Source: Ignavibacteria bacterium
GTDB lineage: Bacteria; Bacteroidota; Ignavibacteria; Kapaibacteriales; UBA961
Direction: 5' to 3'
NCBI GenBank assembly: GCA_947491315.1
Contig: CANLII010000017.1
Location: 1 to 50,566, forward strand
Length of the DNA: 50,566 bases
Shown here: piece after piece, positions 37,442-46,347 of the stretch
Position numbering within the stretch: position 1 is the first letter of the stretch
Layout: every line of letters begins with the position of its first letter
Translations under genes and position numbers: made by a program
Notes under the pieces: model-generated
Seen by the model: the letters and a program-made list of their open reading frames with translations, nothing else
What the model was told of the DNA's origin: nothing
Databases searched by the model: none

Positions 37442-37981
37442 TTATTCGGGATTACCCGCTGATGTGACAACTTTTGTGTGGCGGATCACTTTTTCACGCA
37501 ATGTATATCCGCGCTGTATCTCCTGAAGAATATGTCCTTCGGGAGCATCATTGGATGGCATATGTGCCAAAGCTTCATGCATTTCAACATTAAATGGTTC
37601 ACCAGGACCAGTTTCAATCGGAAATACACCGGCATCTTCAAAAATCTTGATTGCTTTGATATAAATCATTTCAATTCCTTTCAAAAAGCCCGCGGGATCC
37701 GTAGATTTTTTGGCCACTTCCAATGCCGTATGCAAATCATCAACCACAGGAAGTATTTTTATGATCAGATGCTCATTGGCAAAATCAATCAAATCCTGCT
37801 TTTCCTTCATTGTCCTTCTGCGATAATTCTCGAATTCCGCTGATTTTCTCAGCAATTGATCCCTAAAATCATCTCTTTCTTTCTCCACGCGTTCCATATC
37901 AGTCAATTCATCACTTGAATATTCCATGGATTCCTCATTGATGGATTGATCCTGCATCTCTTCATTATGTTCTTGACTCAT
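37442..37981 (-). CDS. grpE: Nucleotide exchange factor GrpE
   Basis: 179 residues. An acidic disordered start is followed by a long coiled helix ([22 protein letters not shown], with the conserved AEFENYRRR) and the C-terminal beta domain with [15 protein letters not shown] and [21 protein letters not shown]. GrpE releases ADP from DnaK. It leads the grpE-dnaJ-comEA-like operon, with a TAAATTTG promoter element about 45 bases upstream. Confidence 0.96.
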   Translation of the reverse strand: MSQEHNEEMQDQSINEESMEYSSDELTDMERVEKERDDFRDQLLRKSAEFENYRRRTMKEKQDLIDFANEHLIIKILPVVDDLHTALEVAKKSTDPAGFLKGIEMIYIKAIKIFEDAGVFPIETGPGEPFNVEMHEALAHMPSNDAPEGHILQEIQRGYTLREKVIRHTKVVTSAGNPE

Positions 37982-38024
37982 TATTATATACCTCTTAATG
38001 AACTCTCTTTTGGCTTTTTTTCAA

Positions 38025-38032
38025 CAAATTTA
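38025..38032 (-). promoter_or_regulatory. TAnnTTTG promoter element upstream of grpE
   Basis: TAAATTTG on the minus strand, an exact match to the Bacteroidota -7 element, 44 bases before the grpE ATG. I do not see a good -33 TTG at the usual distance, so the call rests on one element. Confidence 0.35.
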
Positions 38033-38149
38033 CGCTTATTTATGTCGAAAAACAGACCCGATTGACGATAATTTTCATCATTCATTTTATTTCGGTGGGA
38101 TTTTCCGAGATTTCATTTGGATATTGGACTTTCATTGTCGAATTTTAAG

Positions 38150-38157
38150 TAAATTTG
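38150..38157 (+). promoter_or_regulatory. TAnnTTTG promoter element upstream of the RNase E/G operon
   Basis: TAAATTTG on the plus strand, 55 bases before the RNase E/G start, with TTG at 38124-38126 about 23 bases upstream (slightly long spacing). With the element at 38025 it gives a divergent promoter region between grpE and the RNase gene. Confidence 0.35.
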
Positions 38158-38211
38158 CCATAGACAATAATGTATCAGGCGATTGCCATAATGGTCTCAC
38201 GAAAGGATTGA

Positions 38212-40053
38212 ATGAAGAAAGAAATTTTAATATCCTCTACATTGAATGAAACAAGAATTGCAATCACCGAACAAGGTGAATTGGCTGAATTGTTCGTTGA
38301 AGTGCCTGATAAAGAGCGCTATGTAGGGAATGTTTATATGGGTCGTGTTGAGAAGATCATTCAAGGGATGAATGCAGCATTTATAGATATCGGTTTGAAT
38401 CAAGGCGCATTTCTTCATTTCTCGGATGTTGATTCCTCGCTTGAAGAATCATTCAGTACCGATGACGAAGATGAAGATGAAACTCCAAAGCATCATGCAA
38501 AGCATATTGAAAAACATGATAAGGGTTTTATTCGTATGGACTTTGCACCTCCTCATGGAGTGCATATTCCTCCTTCGGACATCGTCGAAGCCGACATTCA
38601 AGAAATGATTGCCGAAATGCTGGATAAACCAACGGTGGGCAAACCATTGGGCTTTAAGGCATTCATTGAATCCATGAAAGTGTCGCAAATAGTCCCCGTG
38701 ATAGAAGAAAAACCTGTGATTTCCGATGCTGCGGCAATTGCTTTGCGCATCAAAAAAATGCCTGAGAAGCAAGGAAATGTCAAGCCACTTCCAACATTCA
38801 GCACCAAAAGAAGTGGAACGATTAGTATCAATTTGCAGCCGAAGCAAACCATCATCGTGCAAGTCGTACGCGAAGGTTATTCTTCCAAAGGCGTACGGGT
38901 CACCACAAAAATCGGACTTCCCGGCAGGTATATGGTGCTTCTTCCATTTGAACAATTAGTGGGTGTTTCCAAAAAGATTCCTTCACTGAAAGAACGCAAA
39001 AGACTTCGTTCTATCGCAAAAGCATTCGTTCCTCAAGGTATCGGTTGCATCATTCGTACTGCCGCGGAGGACAGATCCGAGATTGAACTACAAAGAGACT
39101 GGGCATTGCTCATGGAGCAATGGCGTGAGATGGAAGCAAATGTCATGAAGGCAAAAGCTCCTTCCCTACTCTATCGTGACAAAAGTTTAGCGGGCAGCGT
39201 GATCAGAGATTTATTCTCTGAAGATGTGCAAAGAGTCGTATTCGATTCCATGCATCAGCATAAAGAAACAATGAATTATCTCGGCATTGCAGATCCAGAT
39301 TTACAAGCAAAGATCGCTTTGTATCAAGGTAAGAAGCCATTATTTGACTATTTCGGGATTGAAAAAACCATTCGCGAGACCTATGAGCGCACAGTTAAAT
39401 TACCGAATGGTGGCTCTATCGTCATTGATCAGACAGAAGCATTGCATGTGATTGATGTCAATAGCGGTCGATCATCAGCCGGCGAGGCAGAACAAGAAAA
39501 GATTGCATTCAAAACCAATATGGAAGCACTCAAAGCGGCGGCCACACAATTGCGATTGCGTGATATTGGTGGAATGATCATCATCGATTTCATTGACATG
39601 CAGATGGAAGAAAATCGCAAAAAGATTTACAATGAAATGAAGCGCGAATTATCAAGAGACAGAGCCAAGACTGTGGTATATCCCATTTCACAACTCGGAC
39701 TCTTGCAGATCACGCGACAAAGGATTCGTCAGGCGATTTCAGAAAGACTCTCAGATACATGTCCTACATGCGATGGTGCAGGACGGATTCATTCTCGATC
39801 ACTCATTTTTCAAGAAATAGAGCATTGGATACGATTATTCCGTGCTCAGCAATTGGATTTTGGCATAGAATTGCATGTGCATCCTGATATGGCGGCCTAT
39901 CTCACAAAGGACCCTATTTCAAGAGTATCCAAACTCATGATCAAATATCTCATTCGCTTACGCATACATATAGATGAACGATTAACTCCGGATGATTTCC
40001 GTTTTTATTCGATGAAAACTTTTACCGATATTACCGCTGACTATTTGTTGTAA
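38212..40053 (+). CDS. rng: Ribonuclease E/G with enlarged S1 domain
   Basis: 613 residues. The S1 domain begins YVGNVYMGRVEKIIQGMNAAFIDIG and resumes at VQVVREGYSSKGVRVTTKIGLPGRYMVLLP. Between them, residues about 75-208, lies an insertion starting with an acidic run (DDEDEDE) and a His-rich patch. The catalytic part has HVIDVNSGRSS and IIIDFIDM (the metal-binding Asp residues) and the zinc-link CPTCDGAGRIHS. RNase E/G cuts single-stranded AU-rich RNA to start mRNA decay and to mature rRNA. The protein lacks the long C-terminal scaffold of E. coli RNase E, so it is RNase G-like in overall plan. It leads a plus-strand operon with the histone-like gene 10 bases downstream. Confidence 0.93.
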   Translation: MKKEILISSTLNETRIAITEQGELAELFVEVPDKERYVGNVYMGRVEKIIQGMNAAFIDIGLNQGAFLHFSDVDSSLEESFSTDDEDEDETPKHHAKHIEKHDKGFIRMDFAPPHGVHIPPSDIVEADIQEMIAEMLDKPTVGKPLGFKAFIESMKVSQIVPVIEEKPVISDAAAIALRIKKMPEKQGNVKPLPTFSTKRSGTISINLQPKQTIIVQVVREGYSSKGVRVTTKIGLPGRYMVLLPFEQLVGVSKKIPSLKERKRLRSIAKAFVPQGIGCIIRTAAEDRSEIELQRDWALLMEQWREMEANVMKAKAPSLLYRDKSLAGSVIRDLFSEDVQRVVFDSMHQHKETMNYLGIADPDLQAKIALYQGKKPLFDYFGIEKTIRETYERTVKLPNGGSIVIDQTEALHVIDVNSGRSSAGEAEQEKIAFKTNMEALKAAATQLRLRDIGGMIIIDFIDMQMEENRKKIYNEMKRELSRDRAKTVVYPISQLGLLQITRQRIRQAISERLSDTCPTCDGAGRIHSRSLIFQEIEHWIRLFRAQQLDFGIELHVHPDMAAYLTKDPISRVSKLMIKYLIRLRIHIDERLTPDDFRFYSMKTFTDITADYLL

Positions 40054-40063
40054 GAGGTATAGC

Positions 40064-40324
40064 ATGGCAACAGAACATTATCAGGAATTGCTAAAGCTCG
40101 TGCAGAGCTTTGAAAAGGACTTTGACAAGTTCTATAATGCACGTAATAAAGAGGCAGGCGTTCGACTCCGCAAGCATATGCAAACTTTGCGCGAGGCTGC
40201 TCGAAATATTCGTGATGATGTGCAGAATGCGAAAACATCCTTCCCTATCAAAAGAGAGGATCTTTCGCTTCGAAATGCACAACGCAATCCTGCTTCAAAA
40301 AATCCTGATCAAGAACAGGAATGA
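40064..40324 (+). CDS. Histone H1-like nucleoid protein (Hc1-like family)
   Basis: 86 residues. Residues 1-60 match from memory the small Bacteroidota histone H1 family: a helix with LLKLVQSFEKDFDKFYNARN followed by NKEAGVRLRKHMQTLREAA and IRDDVQNAKTSF. It should bind DNA and help compact the nucleoid. Unlike many relatives it has no long Lys/Ala-rich tail. AAGAGG lies eight bases before the ATG, and the gene follows the RNase by 10 bases, so the two are co-translated. Confidence 0.75.
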   Translation: MATEHYQELLKLVQSFEKDFDKFYNARNKEAGVRLRKHMQTLREAARNIRDDVQNAKTSFPIKREDLSLRNAQRNPASKNPDQEQE

Positions 40325-40376
40325 TTTCTTTCATTTGCTTTGCAGAAAGCAATGAATCATCGTGAATTGAAGATTA

Positions 40377-41225
40377 ATGAACATGGACTTACGGCTCATT
40401 TTGATCCTGATAGGGATTTTTGTCAGTTTTCTCACTCTCGCTTTGATCGTAACATTGCAAGTTCGAAGAAGCGTGAAGAAGGGCATTCGCACTCTACGCG
40501 AAATGTCGATTGGCAGTACCTCTCATGTATCGATCGAAGGGGCGATTCAATCATGTCCTGAGCCGGTAAAGTATTATCTCCGAAAAGCAATCGGGGAAAA
40601 TACACGCATGATTCATTTTGCAAGTATCAAACAACATGGGGAATTCCGCACTTCGCCAGATGCCGATTGGTCACCTTCCAGAGCAGATGGGCATTATCTT
40701 GCAACAAAACCCGGATTCATTTGGAAAGCTCGTTTTGGCGGAAATATCATCCCCTCCAAAATTGCATGGCTCGAACTCCTTGATGGAAAAGGATCTGGAT
40801 CTGTGAAATTTTTTGGATTATTTACGCTGCTGAATCCATCAGGACATGAAGCAGATACCTCATTGCTTACGCGATATCTCATGGAAGCTATCTGGTTTCC
40901 AACGGCTCTCATACCAACAAATCTTCTCACTTGGCGAGAAATTGATTCCCATAGAGCAGAAGCCGTTTTGCATAATGGTTCGATTCATGTTTCCGCAATA
41001 TTTGTGTTCAACGATGATTATGATATCGTTGAAATCATCACCGAAGATAAATACCGCGATTTCCGAAGCTCTTTCGAAAAATCAAAATTCACGCTGAAAT
41101 GCTCTTCCCACACCCTCGTTGAAGGAATGCGCATTCCAATGTCGGTTGAATTTGTATGGAATCTCTCATCCGGTGATTTCTCCTATGGGAAATACAATAT
41201 CACGAAGATTCACTATGAATTTTAA
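40377..41225 (+). CDS. DUF6920/DUF6544-like membrane-anchored protein
   Basis: 282 residues. One N-terminal membrane helix (LILILIGIFVSFLTLALIVT), then a domain with PEPVKYYLRKAIGENTRMIH, KPGFIWKARFG, ELLDGKGSGSVKFFGLF, and RYLMEAIWFPTALIPTN. These phrases match the family of unknown function I recall as DUF6920/DUF6544 (PEPV.RYL..., GF.W.A...., RYL.E..W.PTAL). The soluble domain is probably periplasmic or extracytoplasmic and the function is not known. It starts 52 bases after the histone-like gene in the same direction. Confidence 0.7.
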   Translation: MNMDLRLILILIGIFVSFLTLALIVTLQVRRSVKKGIRTLREMSIGSTSHVSIEGAIQSCPEPVKYYLRKAIGENTRMIHFASIKQHGEFRTSPDADWSPSRADGHYLATKPGFIWKARFGGNIIPSKIAWLELLDGKGSGSVKFFGLFTLLNPSGHEADTSLLTRYLMEAIWFPTALIPTNLLTWREIDSHRAEAVLHNGSIHVSAIFVFNDDYDIVEIITEDKYRDFRSSFEKSKFTLKCSSHTLVEGMRIPMSVEFVWNLSSGDFSYGKYNITKIHYEF

Positions 41226-41266
41226 TGAAACTTTTTCCCTTGATTAAGACTTATCCTCATGGGCAT

Positions 41267-41292
41267 TTGCTCCGCAAAAAACACTATATTTG
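41267..41292 (+). promoter_or_regulatory. nuoF: Bacteroidota-type promoter candidate for nuoF
   Basis: TATATTTG (41285-41292) is an exact TAnnTTTG element. A TTG lies 15 bases upstream (41267-41269), slightly closer than usual. It sits 38 bases before the nuoF ATG in an otherwise empty gap, so nuoF has its own transcript. Confidence 0.4.
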
Positions 41293-41330
41293 TCCATGTT
41301 TTTTCAATGAAGTTTGAAGGCCGATAATTC

Positions 41331-42662
41331 ATGTATACTATTCCTCATCTTGTTCTTCCTCAGGTCAAAGATCTGCACAGGATCGATGTGTACACATCCA
41401 ATGGCGGATATGATCAAATCCGCAAAGTACTCTCCGGAATGTCACCCGATGATGTCATCAATGAAGTGAAGGCCTCCGGTTTGCGCGGTCGTGGTGGAGC
41501 ATGTTTTTCCACAGGCTTGAAATGGAGTTTCATGCCCAAATCCAATGATAAAGTAAAATATCTTGCGATCAATGGCGATGAATCCGAACCAGGATCATTC
41601 AAAGACAGACAAATTCTAGAATATAATCCGCATCAATTGATTGAAGGGATTCTCATTGCAGGCTATGCAATGGGCATAACAAAAGCATTCATCTATATTC
41701 GTGGTGAATATCACAAGTGGGTTCGATGCGCTGAAGATGCGGTAAAAGAAGCATATGCGAAAGGTTTTATCGGCGAAGGAATGAAATCAGCTTTTGGTAC
41801 TTCATTCAGCATGGACATCATTGTTCATAAAGGTGCAGGCGCATATGTATGCGGTGAAGAAACCTCTCTGATGAATTCGATTGAAGGCGAAAGAGCATAT
41901 CCACGCTTTAAACCCCCATTTCCGGCGAATAAAGGTCTTTGGGGTTGCCCGACAACAATCAACAATGTTGAAACACTCGCGGCCGTACCCCCAATTTTGG
42001 CAATCGGTTCTGATGCTTATAGCAAAATCGGTGCAGCGAAGCACCCCGGAACATTGCTCTTTGGTTTGTCAGGTCATATTAACAAACCGGGTGTTTATGA
42101 ATTACCGACAGGTATTCCACTCAGAGATGTGATTTATGATATCGGTGGTGGAATTCCCGGTGGTAAGAAAATCAAAGCAATTATTCCCGGCGGAAGCTCC
42201 ATGCCTCCGATTCATCCGGATGAAGTTGACAGAGTATTGATGGACAATGAATCACTCAAAGAATTTGGTTCTTATATCGGTACTGCAGGCGTGATGGTGA
42301 TGGATGAGGACACAGATCTTGTGAAAGTACTTCTCAGACTCGCACATTTTTATCATCATGAATCGTGCGGACAATGCACTCCATGCCGCGAAGGATGTGG
42401 TTGGATGGAAAAGATTTTGAAGCGCATGGTAAAAGGTGATGCAACTACACATGATGTGGACTTGCTTTTCAGTGTCGCATCCAATATCGAAGGCAATACC
42501 ATTTGCGCATTGGGCGAAGGCGCCGCATGGCCAGTAAAAGGTTTCTTAAAAAAATTCAGAAGTGAATTCGAAAGCAGAGTCAAGCCAAGTCGTGAATTCT
42601 TTTCACTCAATGTCGTTCACGGCAAAGAGTCAACACGCAATCAATTGATCTTGACGCAATAG
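41331..42662 (+). CDS. nuoF: NADH-quinone oxidoreductase subunit F
   Basis: 443 residues. NADH/FMN-binding segments are SGLRGRGGACFSTGLKWSFM, INGDESEPGSFKDRQIL, GAGAYVCGEETSLMNSIEG and NNVETLAAVP; the 4Fe-4S (N3) ligands are in HESCGQCTPCREGCGWM, with the fourth Cys in GNTICALGEGAAWPV. It is the NADH-oxidising subunit of complex I. It stands without nuoE, nuoG or other complex I genes nearby; a hydrogenase or formate dehydrogenase flavoprotein of the same family is less likely given its short length and lack of extra ferredoxin domains. Confidence 0.92.
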   Translation: MYTIPHLVLPQVKDLHRIDVYTSNGGYDQIRKVLSGMSPDDVINEVKASGLRGRGGACFSTGLKWSFMPKSNDKVKYLAINGDESEPGSFKDRQILEYNPHQLIEGILIAGYAMGITKAFIYIRGEYHKWVRCAEDAVKEAYAKGFIGEGMKSAFGTSFSMDIIVHKGAGAYVCGEETSLMNSIEGERAYPRFKPPFPANKGLWGCPTTINNVETLAAVPPILAIGSDAYSKIGAAKHPGTLLFGLSGHINKPGVYELPTGIPLRDVIYDIGGGIPGGKKIKAIIPGGSSMPPIHPDEVDRVLMDNESLKEFGSYIGTAGVMVMDEDTDLVKVLLRLAHFYHHESCGQCTPCREGCGWMEKILKRMVKGDATTHDVDLLFSVASNIEGNTICALGEGAAWPVKGFLKKFRSEFESRVKPSREFFSLNVVHGKESTRNQLILTQ

Positions 42663-42743
42663 ATCTACTTCTACATGAATATAAAGGATGTTTCGATTGC
42701 GAGGCATCCTTTTTCCATATCTTCCAAAGCAGCAGAGGAAACA

Positions 42744-43304
42744 ATGGTAGAACATCATTCAACGGTATTGGTATTCATAGCATCCGGCGTCGAAGAAATG
42801 GAAGCCGTGACAGTTTGTGATATACTTCGCAGGGGCGGACTCAATGTGATTGTGGCCGGTGAGAGTGAAATCATCACTGCATCGAGAGGCATGAAATTCT
42901 TGCCTGATGTTACATTTGAACATATCGCCGAAGATGAAGAATATCTTGCCATCATTTTGCCGGGTGGTTCCAGAGCCGCGGATACATTCTCAAATCATCC
43001 ACATATTGAGCGCATTCTTCGCGCTCATGTGAAACGCAATTCCATCATTGGAGCCATGTGTGCCAGCCCAAGCGTATTAGCAGCCTATGATTTATTACCG
43101 CAAGGTACGCCGATGACATCGCATAAAGGCGTCAAACATCTCATCGAACCACGATATGAATTTGTTGATGAGAAGATTGTGATCAATGAGAATGTAATCA
43201 CATGTCAGGGAGCGGGTTGCAGTATCGACTTTGCATTGAATCTTCTTTCAATGCTCGCGGGTGAGGATATGTCAAGACATATAGCAAAAGAAATCGTGTA
43301 TTGA
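42744..43304 (+). CDS. DJ-1/PfpI family protein
   Basis: 186 residues from the ATG at 42744 (frame open 23 codons upstream, but the first strand VLVFIASGVEEMEAVTVCDIL starts here). The nucleophile elbow is IIGAMCASPSVLAAYDLL with the redox-active cysteine, and the acidic partner is in SGVEEMEA. The C-terminal QGAGCSIDFALNLL is also typical. The DJ-1 subfamily is linked to oxidative stress and repair of glycated substrates, and precise chemistry is debated. Its end is two bases from the end of the convergent methyltransferase gene. Confidence 0.9.
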   Translation: MVEHHSTVLVFIASGVEEMEAVTVCDILRRGGLNVIVAGESEIITASRGMKFLPDVTFEHIAEDEEYLAIILPGGSRAADTFSNHPHIERILRAHVKRNSIIGAMCASPSVLAAYDLLPQGTPMTSHKGVKHLIEPRYEFVDEKIVINENVITCQGAGCSIDFALNLLSMLAGEDMSRHIAKEIVY

Positions 43305-43306
43305 TT

Positions 43307-43921
43307 TTACATTTTCTTTGCAATGACGATGCAATGTTTCAGGGGAAATTGATCGAGTTCGAGATGTCTCAAGTGACATTCATTTTTTGAGAGAATTTCA
43401 AGATTCTCTTCAATACCGATTGAGCTATAATAGAATGATCGATCATGCCAATCAGAGATATGTTCACCGATTTCATCACCGATCGTATAGATGAGTATTC
43501 CATCCTGCTTCAGCATTCCGCACATAGAATTCAATATATCTTCCTGCTTATCGAAGGGTACATGAAAGATACTGTCCCAAGCAAGTATCAAATCAAATCG
43601 TTCACTTGTTTTCCAATGCATGATATCGCCATGAAGCCATGTTCCGGCAGGATGTTGATCATGCGCAATAGCGAGCATTCTTTCTGAGCAATCGAGTCCT
43701 GTCACTTGAAATGCATGTCCCTCCAGCAATCGAACCATTCTGCCACCGGAACCGCAACCGATGTCCAATGCATTTCTGCGTATATGTTCCGAGCCACACA
43801 TAGTGATTGCTCTCATCAGCGCTTCTGTACCATAGGTGGAATCCTTTTGTTCGGCATTCCATACTGCAGCTATTGCATCATAGTGTTCTGCAATATCCGA
43901 AGCATGATCTCTACAATTCAT
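43307..43921 (-). CDS. Class I SAM-dependent methyltransferase
   Basis: 204 residues. The glycine-rich SAM-binding motif is ALDIGCGSGGRMVRLLEG, followed by VTGLDCSERML (acidic end of strand 2), WLHGDIMHWK and FDLILAWDSIFHVPF. This is the small-molecule/ubiE-like fold. Substrate unknown. It starts two bases after the phoH stop, so it is probably in that operon. Confidence 0.88.
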   Translation of the reverse strand: MNCRDHASDIAEHYDAIAAVWNAEQKDSTYGTEALMRAITMCGSEHIRRNALDIGCGSGGRMVRLLEGHAFQVTGLDCSERMLAIAHDQHPAGTWLHGDIMHWKTSERFDLILAWDSIFHVPFDKQEDILNSMCGMLKQDGILIYTIGDEIGEHISDWHDRSFYYSSIGIEENLEILSKNECHLRHLELDQFPLKHCIVIAKKM

Positions 43922-43923
43922 TA

Positions 43924-44922
43924 TTATTCCTGTGACTTATCAGAGTGTTTCTGCATTGCCTGATCACTCAACTCATAAGCATGGATAATGTCGGCAACAA
44001 GGCGATGTCGTACAACATCTGCTTTATCAAAATACACGAATTCAATGCCTGGTATTGATTGTAGAATTCTCTCAACATCCACCAAACCTGAATCTTTCTT
44101 ATATGGTAAATCAATTTGAGTGACATCACCTGTTACGATGCATTTTGAATCTTTACCGAGTCGAGTCAAAAACATTTTCATCTGCGTACGGGTGGCATTC
44201 TGCGCTTCATCCAAAATGATGAATGAATTATTCAATGTTCTTCCTCGCATATAGGCAAGAGGCACGATTTCAATGATGCGTTTTTCGCTCATGCTTCGAA
44301 ATTTCTCTGCAGAAACCATATCTGTTATTGCGTCAAGAAGTGGTCTCAAATACGGGTCCACTTTTTCCGATATATCACCAGGCAAAAAACCCAATGATTC
44401 ACCGGCTTCAACGGCAGGTCGAGAGAGGACGATGCGATTGACTTCATTATTCTTCAATGCGGCAAGTGCAAGCGCGACGGCAAGATATGTTTTGCCGGTT
44501 CCCGCAGGACCGACTGCAAAACAGAGATCATTATTCATCACTTTGGAAACCATTTCCGCTTGATGCTTATTTCTCGGCTTTATGGTCTCTCTTTTACCGG
44601 ACAAGACAATGGTATTGAGTGAAATTTCATTGGATTTTGTTTTACCTTCTTGCGGCATCGTTGAATCTGCAAATTGCAAGACTGAGCTGACATCATCTTG
44701 CGTCAACATGCCTTTTCTACCAAGTATATACTGCAATTCACTCAATGTTTTTTCAATCATCTTCACTTCAGCCGGTTCACCACGAATGATGACAGTATCA
44801 CCTCGAACTGTGATGCTGGATTGAAATCGTGATTCAAGCATGGTGAGATAGAGATCATTATACCCCAAAAGTGCGGAAAGATCGGTTTCTCCAATCTTGA
44901 CTTTCTTTTCGATGCTATCCAT
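43924..44922 (-). CDS. phoH: PhoH family ATPase
   Basis: 332 residues. N-terminal KH-like part (TVIIRGEPAEVKMIEKTL), then the PhoH ATPase with Walker A in AVGPAGTGKTYLAVALA, Walker B in FIILDEAQNATRTQMKMFLTRLG, and GDVTQIDLPYKKDSGLVD. It is the YbeZ-like form, linked to ribosome assembly and rRNA quality control together with YbeY; ybeY is not in the window. It is preceded by a strong terminator from the LysM gene, so it starts a new transcript. Confidence 0.93.
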   Translation of the reverse strand: MDSIEKKVKIGETDLSALLGYNDLYLTMLESRFQSSITVRGDTVIIRGEPAEVKMIEKTLSELQYILGRKGMLTQDDVSSVLQFADSTMPQEGKTKSNEISLNTIVLSGKRETIKPRNKHQAEMVSKVMNNDLCFAVGPAGTGKTYLAVALALAALKNNEVNRIVLSRPAVEAGESLGFLPGDISEKVDPYLRPLLDAITDMVSAEKFRSMSEKRIIEIVPLAYMRGRTLNNSFIILDEAQNATRTQMKMFLTRLGKDSKCIVTGDVTQIDLPYKKDSGLVDVERILQSIPGIEFVYFDKADVVRHRLVADIIHAYELSDQAMQKHSDKSQE

Positions 44923-44943
44923 GTATTGGTGAGTAAGTGGAAA

Positions 44944-44975
44944 TAAAAAACCCCTCGCGAGTCATTCGCGAGGGG
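44944..44975 (-). terminator. Strong intrinsic terminator after the LysM protein gene
   Basis: Perfect ten-base inverted repeat CCCCTCGCGA (44951-44960) and TCGCGAGGGG (44966-44975) with a five-base loop, followed on the minus strand by TTTTTTATTTCC. It lies 50 bases past the LysM gene stop and 22 bases before the phoH ATG. Confidence 0.88.
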
Positions 44976-45025
44976 CACAAGTATTCAATGTTCAAGCAGG
45001 TGAATTGCATTACTGCAAGTAGACA

Positions 45026-45838
45026 TTACTTGACTGTTCCGGGATTTTGCACAGTTGTTTGCACAACAGCTCTTTGAGCACGCTTTTTCTTCCAATATGC
45101 ACGCTCAGCTTTCATCTCATCAGATGTTTTAGCAGCCGCTACAGGAAGATTCAAACGCTGGCCAGGGAAAATAACATCAGGATTACGAATGATTTCAGTA
45201 TTTGCTTGCCACACTTTTGGCCACATGAGAGCATCATTGTAAATCTCTGCCTTTCCTGCGATATTCCACAAACAATCACGATCATCAGACCATGTTCCTA
45301 CGACATAATCTTTTGTAGGCTTGGTTCTGTACAATGAACGGATATCACGAGCAAGATCAATGATGCGATTGAAATAAGAAGGATATAATGCGATTTTTTC
45401 ACCACGCATTTTGTTCAACTCACTTTCAAGTAAGCTCACATCCTCATATTTCTCGGCTAATTGTGCATCATTCATGCCTTTCATGGAACGAGTTTTGCCA
45501 TCCAGAACGCCGAGTCTTTGACCAAATTCTTCGATTTGTCTTTGTGTTGCATTGAGCAATTGAGCAATCTCATCATTGCTTGTCTGCAATGATGTATTAG
45601 CATCACTGAGATTTTTATTCAATGAACCAATGGAAGTATTGAGCGCATTCAAGCGATCTTGCAACTCTTTTACTTTTTGTTCCCATTCTTTGATGCAATT
45701 ATCGCCTTGCTCTTTTGTATAAGGCTTGGCTTTCATTTGCGCTTCTGTTGCATTGCAATCAGGCGGTGGGTCTTGAGCAAATATTGGTGTTGCCACTGTT
45801 AAGACGACAAGCACAAGTATTGAATAGATATATTTCAT
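45026..45838 (-). CDS. LysM-domain envelope protein with coiled coil
   Basis: 270 residues from the ATG at 45838 (frame open six codons upstream). Signal peptide MKYIYSILVLVVLTVATPIF ending AQD. Residues about 45-150 are a coiled coil (WEQKVKELQDRLNALNTSIG and DIAQLLN-like heptads). A single LysM domain near the C-terminus contains DYVVGTWSDDRDCLWNIAGK and IIRNPDVIFPGQRLNLP and should bind peptidoglycan. A basic tail KKKRAQR follows. It probably links the wall to the outer membrane together with the coiled-coil lipoprotein encoded 32 bases upstream. It is closed by a strong terminator. Confidence 0.85.
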   Translation of the reverse strand: MKYIYSILVLVVLTVATPIFAQDPPPDCNATEAQMKAKPYTKEQGDNCIKEWEQKVKELQDRLNALNTSIGSLNKNLSDANTSLQTSNDEIAQLLNATQRQIEEFGQRLGVLDGKTRSMKGMNDAQLAEKYEDVSLLESELNKMRGEKIALYPSYFNRIIDLARDIRSLYRTKPTKDYVVGTWSDDRDCLWNIAGKAEIYNDALMWPKVWQANTEIIRNPDVIFPGQRLNLPVAAAKTSDEMKAERAYWKKKRAQRAVVQTTVQNPGTVK

Positions 45839-45870
45839 TTCAGTCTCCAAATTCAAAATTCATGGATGGA

Positions 45871-46236
45871 TTATTTTTTGCCTTTCTTCTTTTTTACCGG
45901 AGGTGCAGGAGTCATTTCTATGACACCCTCGGTTGAAGGAGGAACAAAGTCAGGCCATGAATTCGGCCATGTTTGAAGTTTTTGTTGAATGAACTCTTTA
46001 TTCTGCTGAGACTGCTTTGCTTCAGCTTGACGAGCGGATACCTCTTTTTCAAGTGCTGATTTTTCAGTTTCTTTCTTTTTGATATCAGATTCCAAACGGG
46101 CTGCTTGCTCCTTGAGTTCACGGAGTTTCAGTAATTGTTCATCGCTGATTTTTGGTGTACAACCAGTATTGGTCAATGCGAATGCAATGACAAATATGCC
46201 AAGAATCAACGAGGTCATATTCCACGATGTGCGCAT
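45871..46236 (-). CDS. Coiled-coil lipoprotein
   Basis: 121 residues from the ATG at 46236; the frame extends 32 codons further without a signal-like start. The N-terminus ends with the lipobox ALTNTGC (Cys26). Residues about 33-85 form a heptad-rich coil (LLKLRELKEQAARLESDIKK). A tail follows with a Trp/Pro-rich patch (TWPNSWPDFVPPSTEG) and a lysine-rich end (VKKKKGKK). A small outer-membrane lipoprotein that binds the wall or the neighbouring LysM protein is plausible. No family recognised. Confidence 0.72.
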   Translation of the reverse strand: MRTSWNMTSLILGIFVIAFALTNTGCTPKISDEQLLKLRELKEQAARLESDIKKKETEKSALEKEVSARQAEAKQSQQNKEFIQQKLQTWPNSWPDFVPPSTEGVIEMTPAPPVKKKKGKK

Positions 46237-46347
46237 ATTGCTCCTTACAAAGAAGTGGAAAACAAAATGGTATATTTCTATAATCACTAACTTACGGCTT
46301 GTAAAGGCGATAGACAAAGAATTTTTTTGCAATCTTCATCCTAAACA

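Noticed and set aside
37982-38211. CIRCE or other heat-shock operator before grpE-dnaJ
   Set aside because: No inverted repeat resembling TTAGCACTC-N9-GAGTGCTAA is present. Only TAnnTTTG-type promoter elements were seen.
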